Of a DNA stretch of 64,000 nt, positions 53,224 through 60,969 are shown piece after piece; the first letter of the stretch is position 1, and the number at the start of each line of letters is the position of its first letter. This DNA is from Enterocloster hominis (ex Liu et al. 2021) (GTDB lineage Bacteria; Bacillota; Clostridia; Lachnospirales; Lachnospiraceae). The notes below the pieces were generated by a model. It saw only the letters and a program-made list of their open reading frames with translations, was not told the origin of the DNA and ran no database searches. The DNA is taken from assembly GCA_014385265.1 (NCBI GenBank), contig JACRTJ010000024.1, positions 53,565 to 117,564 on the forward strand. The letters are read 5' to 3'. The position numbers and the translations under genes were made by a program.

Positions 53224-53703
53224 ATGAAAGGGATTTTTTCCGTACTGGTAGAAAATAAAGACGGCGTTCTGTCCCAGATCTCGGGACTTTTCGCCAGAAG
53301 GGCTTTTAACATCGACAGTCTGGCCGTGGGTGTGACGGAACGAAAGGATATTTCCAGTATGACCATCGTTTCCACAGGGGACCAGAGGACCATCGACCAG
53401 ATCGAAAAGCATCTGAATAAAAAGCTGGATGTGATCAAGGTCCGCAGGCTGGAGGAGACAAAATGTGTTCTTCTGGAAATGATGCTCATGAAGGTCTCCT
53501 ACTCCCAGACCAACCGGGCCTCCCTGATCGAGCTCTGCAGCGTCATGGGTGCAAAGATCGTCCATGTATCCGCTAAAAATATGGTCATCGAATTTCATGC
53601 CGCTCCCGACGAGGTGGAAAACTTCATCGAGCTGGCCAGGAGCTTCGGGATCCTGGAATTACAGAGGACAGGGGCCATCTGCATGTCCAGGGACCAGAGA
53701 TAA
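53224..53703 (+). CDS. ilvN: Acetolactate synthase small (regulatory) subunit
   Basis: 159 residues from ATG 53224 (GGGAGGAACA upstream). ACT domain starting IFSVLVENKDGVLSQISGLFARRAFNI, which binds valine, then a C-terminal regulatory domain (VHVSAKNMVIEFHAAPDEVENFIELARSFGILELQRTG). An in-frame codon at 53155 lies inside ilvB without a ribosome site. Confidence 0.95.
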   Translation: MKGIFSVLVENKDGVLSQISGLFARRAFNIDSLAVGVTERKDISSMTIVSTGDQRTIDQIEKHLNKKLDVIKVRRLEETKCVLLEMMLMKVSYSQTNRASLIELCSVMGAKIVHVSAKNMVIEFHAAPDEVENFIELARSFGILELQRTGAICMSRDQR

Positions 53704-53710
53704 TAAAAGA

Positions 53711-53740
53711 AAAACCGCCGGATCCTTCCGACGGTTTTTC
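53711..53740. terminator. Bidirectional terminator between ilvN and rpmF
   Basis: ACCGCCGG and CCGACGGT form a stem with A tract on the left and T tract on the right, so it can end ilvBN (+) and yceD-rpmF (-). Confidence 0.88.
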
Positions 53741-53752
53741 TATATCATAAAA

Positions 53753-53935
53753 TTAATCTTCAACTTTAACGATTTCGCGCTTGTTGTAAGAACCGCATGC
53801 TTTGCAGACTCTGTGAGGCATCATTAATGCGCCGCATTTGCTGCACTTAACAAGGTTCGGAGCACTCATCTTCCAGTTTGCTCTACGGCTGTCTCTTCTT
53901 GCTTTAGAAGATTTGTTCTTTGGACAGATAGACAT
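53753..53935 (-). CDS. rpmF: 50S ribosomal protein L32
   Basis: 60 residues. MSICPKNKSSKARRDSRRANWKM and an intact zinc ribbon CSKCGALMMPHRVCKACG (CxxC...CxxC), so this is a zinc-dependent L32. It starts 2 bases after yceD, its normal partner. Confidence 0.97.
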   Translation of the reverse strand: MSICPKNKSSKARRDSRRANWKMSAPNLVKCSKCGALMMPHRVCKACGSYNKREIVKVED

Positions 53936-53937
53936 GG

Positions 53938-54465
53938 TTACACCTCCTTAAACTGTTTAAAAATATCCTGGATAACTGCCATCCGTGGATCAAGTGACCT
54001 GGTATCGCAGCCGCAAGTCCCATAATTGAGATTTGCTCCACATCTATTACAAATCCCTTTGCAATCTTCTTTGCACAGGACCTTCATAGGCAGGTTCAGT
54101 GAGAGTTCATTACATACCAGCCGGTCTGCATCCAGATTATAACCAGTCAGGTACGATTGTTCATCCAAATCCTTTACCCGGTCGTCATCGGAAGAACTCA
54201 TATCCAGTTCCTGGTCAAAGTCTATTTCGCAGGTGTATTCCACCGGCTCCAGACATCTGGCACATGGAATCGTCAGCGTGACCTTCGTCCCGCCCGTTAA
54301 AGCCAGCTTCCTGTTTCCAAGATTCTTTACTGTAACGGTCACAGGCTCAGACGACGCCACTGGATATTTTCCGTCGGCTCCCTCATAGGATCTCATTTCC
54401 AGAGGGACTGTCCAGGTCCTCTCCTTACCTTCCAGAGTAAAAACTTCAGATAAATTAATCAGCAT
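53938..54465 (-). CDS. yceD: YceD/DUF177 family protein
   Basis: 175 residues from ATG 54465 (AGGAGAG upstream). DUF177 proteins are linked to 23S rRNA accumulation in plants and bacteria. Cys pairs at CARCLEPVEYTCEIDFDQEL and CKGICNRCGANLNYGTCGCD look like a metal site. The longer frame to 54513 overlaps the promoter and is rejected. Located upstream of rpmF as in most bacteria. Confidence 0.93.
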   Translation of the reverse strand: MLINLSEVFTLEGKERTWTVPLEMRSYEGADGKYPVASSEPVTVTVKNLGNRKLALTGGTKVTLTIPCARCLEPVEYTCEIDFDQELDMSSSDDDRVKDLDEQSYLTGYNLDADRLVCNELSLNLPMKVLCKEDCKGICNRCGANLNYGTCGCDTRSLDPRMAVIQDIFKQFKEV

Positions 54466-54492
54466 ATTGTCTCTCCTAATACGCACTAAGTT

Positions 54493-54521
54493 ATTATACC
54501 CATACAGGCACAATTTGTCAA
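54493..54521 (-). promoter_or_regulatory. Perfect-consensus promoter of yceD-rpmF
   Basis: TTGACA, a 17-base spacer and TATAAT on the - strand. The -35 TTGACA contains the stop codon (TGA) of the adenylation gene of the Dlt-like operon upstream, so the two units are packed without a terminator between them. Confidence 0.92.
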
Positions 54522-56059
54522 CAAGATTTTATGTTTTTTTCATATTGTTCCTGAAGAAATTTTCGGTCAATTTTCCCGCTGGCATTCCTGGGAAGGGGAT
54601 CCAGATACACATACCGGCTGGGGAGCATATACCTGGGAAGCTGCTGCGACAGGCTGGAGGAAATAGTCTTCCTGTCCGTTTCCGTGCCGTCGTAAAAAAA
54701 CAGGATCCTCTGCTTTTTCTGGTCATAGACACAGGCGCAGCTGGAGATCTCAGGAACCTTCCCGGCTGCGGCTTCGATCTCTCCCAGTTCGATCCGGTAC
54801 CCCAGATGCTTGATCTGGTAGTCCGCCCGTCCGCAGAATTCCAGCAGGCCGTCGGTTCCATACCGGACCAGATCCCCGGTCCGGTAGATCATCTCGCGGG
54901 CCGCCGGTTCCAGGGGATTTTGTATGAACTTCCTGGCCGTCTGTTCCGGATCCCGGTAATAGCCCGGCCCCACCGCAAAGCCCCGGATACAGAGCTCTCC
55001 CGTCTCTGCCATGCCCGGAAGGATCTCCCGGTCCATTTCATCCAGGACCAGGATCCCGGTCCCTCCGCAGGGGCCTCCGATCGGAAGGGTATCGGTCTCT
55101 GCATATTCCCGGTCCACCTCATAATAGCAGCACATGTACATTTCTGTGGAGCCATAGAGATTGATATAATGGGCCGACGGCACATGCTCCCTCCAGTAAT
55201 TCAGCTGGCGCACCGGCATCACCTCCCCCACAAAGAACACATACCGGAGAAATTCCGGCAGGATCTCATCCAGGGCCCGGAAACTGGCGATGGTTCCCAG
55301 GGCAAACGGGACCCAGAATACCGTTGTCACACGGTGCTGGTTTAAAAGCGGGATCAGCTTTGCAGGGAACGAAAAATAGCCGGCTGGGATGAAAAAGGAG
55401 CTGCAGCCGAACTTCAAGGGGCAGTAAAGGTCATGATCCGCCACCACAAAATGGAGCGGAGCCTGGTTTCCCAGTACGTCGTCCGGTCCCAGATCGAAAC
55501 GGGATGCCAGCCATTCCAGGTTGTTAAGCACCGTCTGGTGGGTGCCCACAACACCTTTGGGCATACCAGTGGAGCCGCTGGTAAAAAGGATGTAAAGGGG
55601 ATCTGAGGACTTGATACGGGCCCGCAGGGAGGCCAGAAGGGCCTCGTCGGCCGGACGGGCGGCCAGATCCTCCACAAGAAGGACCGGACAGTCCCCGCAG
55701 GCCTCCCGGGCTCTGGCCCCCATAGATCCGGAAGTCAGGACAGCCGCCGGTTCCAGGACCGAAAGGATCCGGTCCATCCGCGCTTCTGGCATAGCCACAT
55801 CCACAGGACAGTAGCTGCAGCCGCCGTAGGAAACGCCCAGAAGCGAAACGGCCATCAAGACGCTTTTTTCCATGAAAACAGCCACAGGACTGCCTGGGCT
55901 CTGCAAAGCAGCGATCCCGGTCCCAATGGAGGCGGCCAGGCGGCGGACCTCCGAAAACTTCATGGAACACGTTTCATCCTCATAGGCCGTCCGCTGGGGA
56001 AAGCGGGCAGCGGCTTCCTCCAGAAGCGAAGGTATATTCCTCCGGGCTCTTCCTTCCAC
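54518..56059 (-). CDS. DltA-like adenylation enzyme with altered substrate-anchoring residue
   Basis: 513 residues. Adenylate-forming enzyme presumed to load the carrier at 59294-59524. Visible are A3 TSGSTGMPKG (160-169), A5 NLYGSTEMY, A7 YRTGDLVRYG, A8 HLGYRIELGEIE and A10 Lys in NASGKIDRK. The layout is that of DltA and stand-alone Lachnospiraceae A-domains. At the A4 position, where DltA and other amino-acid A-domains have F-D (Asp binding the substrate amine), this protein has F204-V205 in PLHFVVADHDLY. The substrate may therefore not be a normal amino acid. GTG start. Last gene of the operon, 1 base after the preceding stop. Confidence 0.85.
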   Translation of the reverse strand: MEGRARRNIPSLLEEAAARFPQRTAYEDETCSMKFSEVRRLAASIGTGIAALQSPGSPVAVFMEKSVLMAVSLLGVSYGGCSYCPVDVAMPEARMDRILSVLEPAAVLTSGSMGARAREACGDCPVLLVEDLAARPADEALLASLRARIKSSDPLYILFTSGSTGMPKGVVGTHQTVLNNLEWLASRFDLGPDDVLGNQAPLHFVVADHDLYCPLKFGCSSFFIPAGYFSFPAKLIPLLNQHRVTTVFWVPFALGTIASFRALDEILPEFLRYVFFVGEVMPVRQLNYWREHVPSAHYINLYGSTEMYMCCYYEVDREYAETDTLPIGGPCGGTGILVLDEMDREILPGMAETGELCIRGFAVGPGYYRDPEQTARKFIQNPLEPAAREMIYRTGDLVRYGTDGLLEFCGRADYQIKHLGYRIELGEIEAAAGKVPEISSCACVYDQKKQRILFFYDGTETDRKTISSSLSQQLPRYMLPSRYVYLDPLPRNASGKIDRKFLQEQYEKNIKSC

Positions 56060-56060
56060 G

Positions 56061-56588
56061 TTATTTTACCGGAACGAGGACGTATTCAATGGCATCCACC
56101 GCTCCGTTGGTCATATAAAAGGAGAGCTGACAGTTCCCCAGGGTATAGCGGAGCGTCCCGAAGTCCTCTTTATAGTCCTTACCATAGGCTTTGATCACGT
56201 CCTCCTTTTTGGAACCGGTCTGTACGCCTTCCTGGGTGGCCGCCGTACCGGAGCCGCCTGAAATATAAACGGATTCGACACATTCCTTTCCGGATGCCGT
56301 GGAGGTGCCCAGCTCAAAATTTTCATAGGTGTAGATCCTGGATTTTCCCTGATAGGCACAGCTGTCCTGCTCAAAGGTACTCTTCGCCTTGCCAAGGGCC
56401 TTTAGGATGGGGGCCGCCTCTGCTCCCATGGAGATCACGGTATCTCCGGTCTTAAATGCGCAGGACTCCTCCTTTTTTTCCCCAGCAGCTTCGGTCTTTG
56501 ACCAGCCAAAGCCGTAAGAGGTGATGGGAGTGACTGCCATGGACACTGCCAGGATGGCTGCGGTCAGGTATTTTCCAGACTTTCTCAT
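56061..56588 (-). CDS. Small secreted protein of unknown function in the Dlt-like operon
   Basis: 175 residues. Signal peptide (KYLTAAILAVSMAVTPITSYG), then a compact domain: AFKTGDTVISMGAEAAPILKALG, SRIYTYENFELGTS and LRYTLGNCQLSFYMTNGAVDAIEYV. Two or three Cys could form a disulfide. No catalytic motif is seen. Similar secreted proteins occur in Lachnospiraceae as I recall. In this operon it may be a wall-side accessory of the acylation machinery. AAAGGAAG upstream. Confidence 0.75.
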   Translation of the reverse strand: MRKSGKYLTAAILAVSMAVTPITSYGFGWSKTEAAGEKKEESCAFKTGDTVISMGAEAAPILKALGKAKSTFEQDSCAYQGKSRIYTYENFELGTSTASGKECVESVYISGGSGTAATQEGVQTGSKKEDVIKAYGKDYKEDFGTLRYTLGNCQLSFYMTNGAVDAIEYVLVPVK

Positions 56589-56626
56589 AGTAAAAGACTT
56601 CCTTTCTTTTGTTTATTAAGCGGGGA

Positions 56627-57700
56627 TCACTGCCCCTGGTAAAATTGCTTTAAATAGCCGAGCCGGGAAAATTCCTCCTCCTGCTCTGCTTTTTTCTCAT
56701 CATAAACGCGGCACTTCTCTTCCCACCGGACCGCCAGCGCCTCTTCCTGACGGCGGTCGGAAACGCCAGGGACCTTAAGAAGCTCCGGTCCCAGGAACCG
56801 GGCCACCTTTTCCGCGCCGTACACGTTCATGTGGATGCCTCCGTCATAGGTGTCATGGGAAAAATCGATCCCAATGGCTTCCGGCTCCTTCATGCAGTTT
56901 ATGTACAGCAGACCATGATCTGCGGCATACCGGGCGATCTGCTGGTCCCATTGGTCATACCAGGCCGGATACAGGGCCGGAGCCTTCATGAGGATCAGGG
57001 AGATGCCCTTTTCTTCACATAAAAGCCGGATCTTTTCCAGATAGTCCCAGCACCGCGGATCGAAGGAATAATCAGACCGCCTCCTGGCGGCGGGAAACTC
57101 CCCTGCCGGCCGGATATCAGCCCTCATATAATATCCATTATGGGATACGGTCCCTCTGTCCCAGAAATAAGTAAAGTCCTCTTTTTCCAGCTCCTTCCAT
57201 CTGGAATGGAAGCGTAAAAGCGGGAATATATATTCGATGACATGCTCGTCCTCCATTTTTGTGGCCTGTATGGCCTTCCATTTGGATGGGGACCACCGCA
57301 TGCCGTCCAGGGTCATACGGTTGTAGCTTTCATTGTCCTGACTGAAATTCGTCATGGAAGACACCGAAAGCACCACCACGCCCGGAACTTCATATTTAAG
57401 AGCATCCTCCAGAAGATAATAGGACTGGGCCATGAGCTGGTTTGCATTTCCGCGGATATAGCTGGAAATTCCGAACTCCCTCCAGAGAACTGCCGGAGAG
57501 ATATTCTCATAGGCTTCGCAGTTTCCCAGGATCAGAACATCATGGTCCGGTACTTCCTTATAATATTCTCCTGTGAGATTCCCTTCCACGACCATTCCCA
57601 TATACTTGGGGACCAGAAGCCGCTGGACAGCCCAGAGGACCAGAAGGGAGATGGCTGCGGCCAGAAGAACAAAAAGCGCATTTATTTTTTTCCTTTTCAT
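56627..57700 (-). CDS. DltD-position SGNH-like protein with Cys in the nucleophile block
   Basis: 357 residues from ATG 57700 (AGGAGGAAGGGC upstream). One N-terminal membrane helix (ALFVLLAAAISLLVLWAV), then an extracytoplasmic domain. Block I reads LILGNCEAYEN, so Cys61 stands where SGNH enzymes (GDS) and DltD (GSS) have Ser. The late DGGIHMNVYGAEKV keeps the D-x-x-H and following Asn/Gly. It likely accepts the acyl group from the MBOAT and passes it to a wall polymer. The C-terminal 45 residues are charged and helical. Confidence 0.82.
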   Translation of the reverse strand: MKRKKINALFVLLAAAISLLVLWAVQRLLVPKYMGMVVEGNLTGEYYKEVPDHDVLILGNCEAYENISPAVLWREFGISSYIRGNANQLMAQSYYLLEDALKYEVPGVVVLSVSSMTNFSQDNESYNRMTLDGMRWSPSKWKAIQATKMEDEHVIEYIFPLLRFHSRWKELEKEDFTYFWDRGTVSHNGYYMRADIRPAGEFPAARRRSDYSFDPRCWDYLEKIRLLCEEKGISLILMKAPALYPAWYDQWDQQIARYAADHGLLYINCMKEPEAIGIDFSHDTYDGGIHMNVYGAEKVARFLGPELLKVPGVSDRRQEEALAVRWEEKCRVYDEKKAEQEEEFSRLGYLKQFYQGQ

Positions 57701-57710
57701 GCCCTTCCTC

Positions 57711-59291
57711 CTAAAAACGATTATAGATAAACTGGCTGGCTTCGTATCCTCTGCCATAAACGCCGGTTACAAGGAGGATCAGAAACAGGACAAAGGAAAG
57801 ACCATAGGAAACCGGCCAGGGGAGCCGGGAAAGCCGTTCCTTCAGCCCTTCATTTCCGCAGATCTGCCCGGCCAGGGCCATAAAAAGGATCCCCAGGCCC
57901 AGGATCATAAGATCCGGTGTGTCCATAAGCGTTCCATAGCCGCCCAACATAAGGGAAAGGAGCCCCTCACCTTTCAGGATCCCCAAAAGACGTGGAAATA
58001 CCTCTGCGGCAGGATAGTAAATAAACATCCAGGGAAGACAGAATACAAAAAAGGTCCGTACCTTTTGAAAACACTGGTATCCGCGTCCGTCCGTAAAAGG
58101 GAAGCGGCTCTGGAGGCTTCGGAACAGGCCCGAAAGCTCCTGGGAAAGGAGCATGAAAACACAGTTTGCCAGTCCCCAGAGGACCCAGTTCCAGGAAGCC
58201 CCGTGCCAGATCCCTGTCACAGACCAGACTGTAAGGGAGGCCAGATAGACCGGCACTTTCCCGGCGGCCTTTTTCCCGGCCAGGCGGCCAGCAGCCGCAG
58301 AAAGCTTCCTGGCCGCCTGGCTGGTGGATACGGGGAAAAAGATATACTCCCGGAACCACTGCATCAGGGTCATATGCCACCGCCGCCAGAACTCTGCCAG
58401 GCTCCGGGATGAAAAGGGCCGGTCAAAGTTTTCCGGAAGGTGGATCCCAAACATTTCCGAAATACCAAGGATAATATCGATTCCTCCCGAAAAATCGGCG
58501 TAAAGCTGGATCACATGTCCGGCGATCCCCAGTAAGGCGTAAACGCCTCCATAAATTTCCGGGGATCCGGTGATCATGGATGCAGCAGGCCCGATCCGGT
58601 CTGCCACCACCAGCTTTTTAAAATATCCCCAGAGCACTCTCTGCCCTCCGGCTGCCAGCCGGTCCATGGAAAAGCGGTGGGGAGAATAAAGCTCCTCCTT
58701 CAGCCGGTCAAAGCGGCTGATGGGCCCCACGGTGAGCTGCGGGAAATAGAATACGAACAGTGCAGTCCGCAGAAGGCTTTTTTCCGGATCATATTTTCTC
58801 TGGTAAACATCGATCAGATACCCCATGGACTGGAAGGTATAATAGGAGATCCCCAGAGGAAGGACCCAGTCTGCGTACTCCATCTCACCGGAAATTCCGG
58901 CCAGGTGAAGGATCCCCTCCACATTGGAAAGCAGGAAATTTGTGTACTTTAAAACGGCCAGGATGCCGAAGTTCAGCAGAAGCCCAAGGATCAGGAAACG
59001 TTTCTGCCTGGCCTTCAGCCTCTGGTTATACGCCTTTTTCTGCGTCCGGTCCGGCTGATCTTTCTGTACCCAGTTCCGGTACTGATCCGTCATGGAGCCG
59101 ATCTTACGCGCCAGATACCAGACAGAGACCGAAGAAGCCGCAGGATAAAGGATCCACAAAGGGCCTGCAAAGCCGTAAAACAGGACGCTGGCCGCTAAAA
59201 GGATCCGCCACTGGAACCGCCCTGGGACTATGTAATACAGAAGCAGGAGGACTGCACAGAAAAATCCAAACCCGTACGATACAAGAGCCAT
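57711..59291 (-). CDS. DltB-like MBOAT acyltransferase
   Basis: 526 residues, polytopic. FWRRWHMTLMQWFREYIFFPV and the putative catalytic His in VTGIWHGASWNWVLWG are intact. PLGISYYTFQSMGYLIDVYQRKYDPE is the MBOAT core. It carries the acyl group from the carrier protein to the outer face. The C-terminus QFIYNRF has a Tyr in the same place as in the other MBOAT (20625-22043), recalling the DltX tail motif. No separate dltX is seen in the operon. 2 bases after the carrier gene stop. Confidence 0.88.
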   Translation of the reverse strand: MALVSYGFGFFCAVLLLLYYIVPGRFQWRILLAASVLFYGFAGPLWILYPAASSVSVWYLARKIGSMTDQYRNWVQKDQPDRTQKKAYNQRLKARQKRFLILGLLLNFGILAVLKYTNFLLSNVEGILHLAGISGEMEYADWVLPLGISYYTFQSMGYLIDVYQRKYDPEKSLLRTALFVFYFPQLTVGPISRFDRLKEELYSPHRFSMDRLAAGGQRVLWGYFKKLVVADRIGPAASMITGSPEIYGGVYALLGIAGHVIQLYADFSGGIDIILGISEMFGIHLPENFDRPFSSRSLAEFWRRWHMTLMQWFREYIFFPVSTSQAARKLSAAAGRLAGKKAAGKVPVYLASLTVWSVTGIWHGASWNWVLWGLANCVFMLLSQELSGLFRSLQSRFPFTDGRGYQCFQKVRTFFVFCLPWMFIYYPAAEVFPRLLGILKGEGLLSLMLGGYGTLMDTPDLMILGLGILFMALAGQICGNEGLKERLSRLPWPVSYGLSFVLFLILLVTGVYGRGYEASQFIYNRF

Positions 59292-59293
59292 GA

Positions 59294-59524
59294 TCAGCCG
59301 GCTCCTCCCAGCCTCTCGATCAGCGCCCAGATGGTTTCCGCTGAATTAAAATTGTCAGGAACGATCTCGCTGGAGGGGATGGAGATATCAAACGTGCTGT
59401 CGATCTCCGTCACCAGGCGTACCAGTTCAAAGGAGGTCAGGATATCGTCGTCCACCAGGGCCGTGCTGTTTTTGTAATCCTCTCCAGGTATAATGTCCTC
59501 CAGGATCTCATATAACTCTTCCAT
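59294..59524 (-). CDS. DltC-like carrier protein
   Basis: 76-residue phosphopantetheine carrier. The modified residue is Ser31 in DDDILTSFELVRLVTEID. The residue before it is Thr, not the usual Asp (DSL). The rest matches carrier helices II and III (FDISIPSSEIVPDNFNSAETIWALI). Distinct from the fatty-acid ACP at 50084-50314. Its gene comes directly before the MBOAT and so it presumably delivers the acyl group to it. Confidence 0.87.
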   Translation of the reverse strand: MEELYEILEDIIPGEDYKNSTALVDDDILTSFELVRLVTEIDSTFDISIPSSEIVPDNFNSAETIWALIERLGGAG

Positions 59525-59650
59525 ACTGTATCTCTCCCATCTATGTATTGGTTTTCCCGCCTGGAAGCCAGACGGCCGTACTCATATGATCCGTAACCGC
59601 TCAGCCATGCATTTTCCTGTTCGGAGCCTTGCACGGCTGAACGGTCACGC

Positions 59651-60841
59651 TTATTCCGGAGTTGCCGGATAAAGCCGGCGGTCAAAGGTGAAGCACCCGC
59701 CATGCTGTCTGGAATACTGTTCCATCTGATCATCGGTCCACAGGAAGAAATATCCTCCGGCCCGGCGCGGAGTCGCATCAAAATGATACCAGCTGCCGTC
59801 GATGTTCACCAGATTCCAGTAGTGATGGTTATCCGTAGACCGGACCACCTCGATGCCTGCGATCCCGGCCCGGCTTAAAAGCAGCTGGGATACAGAATAA
59901 TAAGTAAAGCAGTCGCCCCGCCGCAGCCGGAGGCCCTGGTAAGCCTCCTGGACCCAGTCACGGGTGGCTGAGGCTCCGCTGTAACGGATGTTTCCGCGTA
60001 CCCAGTTATAAATGGCCTCTGCCTTCTGGCGCTGGTCCATGGCGTCATTTATGATCTCGGACAGGATCTGATCCGCCATCTGGTCGCAGGTACGGTGCAG
60101 CTCTGTCTTTTCGTTTTCCGGAGGGATCTCTGTGACCGCCTTGTAGGGCCAGTCCTCTCCTGGTATAAAATTCATGGATGGGGCAGAGGGACGCTGGGAA
60201 ACCATGCTTCCCCTTCCCGTCTCATCAAAACGATAAAGGATGCCGTCGATCTCCTTTTCAGAATTTTTTAAAACCGTCTGGTCGTCATTGATATAGTAAA
60301 AATCATTCTTCCAGACTGTCAGCCCGCTGGCCTTCTTTCCCTGGCTGTCAAAGAAATAGTTTTCTCCGCCAATGGAAAACGGTCCCGTTGCCAGATGGCC
60401 TTCTGAAAAATAATAGGAAGCATCGTCAATGGTACGCCATCCGTCCGTCACATAAGCCCCGCTGGGTCTCCGGTAGAGCCAGTGAACGCCGTTCCAGAGC
60501 CAGCCGCTGTAATCCGTACCGGCATAGGTGCTTTTTCCCTCGCCGTCAAACGAGTACCAGCCGTCTTCCAGATAGGATGTGCAGTCCGTAAACAGGCGTC
60601 CATCTGTGATCCCCAGATAGTACCGGATCCCATTCTCTTCATACCATCCGGTACGGGCATATCCGTTCTCATCAAAGCAATACCAGCTTCCGGTGTCAGA
60701 CTGGAACCATCCCACAGGCCAGGTCCCATCCGCGTTCTGATACCAGAGTCCGGTCTCATCCTTAATAAACTGGCCTCCATAGGCCTCTATTCCAAGAAAA
60801 ATGGAGAATGCTGCGGCCAGCAGACAGGCCCGTTTTTTCAT
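59651..60841 (-). CDS. Secreted transglutaminase-like protein with cell-wall-binding repeats
   Basis: 396 residues. Signal peptide (ACLLAAAFSIFLGIEAYG), then about eight aromatic/glycine repeats of the choline/glucan-binding type (WYQNADGTWPVGWFQ, SWYCFDENGYARTGWY, YFFDSQGKKASGL) spanning residues 25-210. The C-terminal transglutaminase-core domain has Cys311 (RRGDCFTYY), His340 (NHHYWNLV) and Asp355 (YHFDATP). First gene of the Dlt-like operon, 126 bases before the carrier gene. The role may be remodelling or cross-linking of wall proteins or peptides. Whether it uses Gln substrates is unknown. Confidence 0.87.
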   Translation of the reverse strand: MKKRACLLAAAFSIFLGIEAYGGQFIKDETGLWYQNADGTWPVGWFQSDTGSWYCFDENGYARTGWYEENGIRYYLGITDGRLFTDCTSYLEDGWYSFDGEGKSTYAGTDYSGWLWNGVHWLYRRPSGAYVTDGWRTIDDASYYFSEGHLATGPFSIGGENYFFDSQGKKASGLTVWKNDFYYINDDQTVLKNSEKEIDGILYRFDETGRGSMVSQRPSAPSMNFIPGEDWPYKAVTEIPPENEKTELHRTCDQMADQILSEIINDAMDQRQKAEAIYNWVRGNIRYSGASATRDWVQEAYQGLRLRRGDCFTYYSVSQLLLSRAGIAGIEVVRSTDNHHYWNLVNIDGSWYHFDATPRRAGGYFFLWTDDQMEQYSRQHGGCFTFDRRLYPATPE

Positions 60842-60877
60842 TGATACTCCTCCTGTTTCATATGATCGGTCATAATT

Positions 60878-60906
60878 ATTGTAAGCCCTGTGTCTTTTGG
60901 AGTCAA
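60878..60906 (-). promoter_or_regulatory. Promoter of the transglutaminase/Dlt-like operon
   Basis: TTGACT, a 17-base spacer and TACAAT on the - strand, about 35 bases before the transglutaminase ATG with AGGAGGAG ribosome site. No other promoter was seen down to 54518. Confidence 0.8.
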
Positions 60907-60910
60907 TCCC

Positions 60911-60947
60911 AAAAAACTGCCCGCCGTGAATGCATCACGACGGGCAG
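60911..60947 (-). terminator. Terminator after ackA
   Basis: CTGCCCGTCGTG and CACGGCGGGCAG form a 12-bp stem with a 7-base loop, followed by six T on the - strand. Confidence 0.92.
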
Positions 60948-60969
60948 ATATAGGCCAGATCTGTTTTCC

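Noticed and set aside
59525..59650. Missing dltX-like small gene between transglutaminase and carrier
   Set aside because: No frame with a ribosome site and an F-x-Y-type tail was found there.
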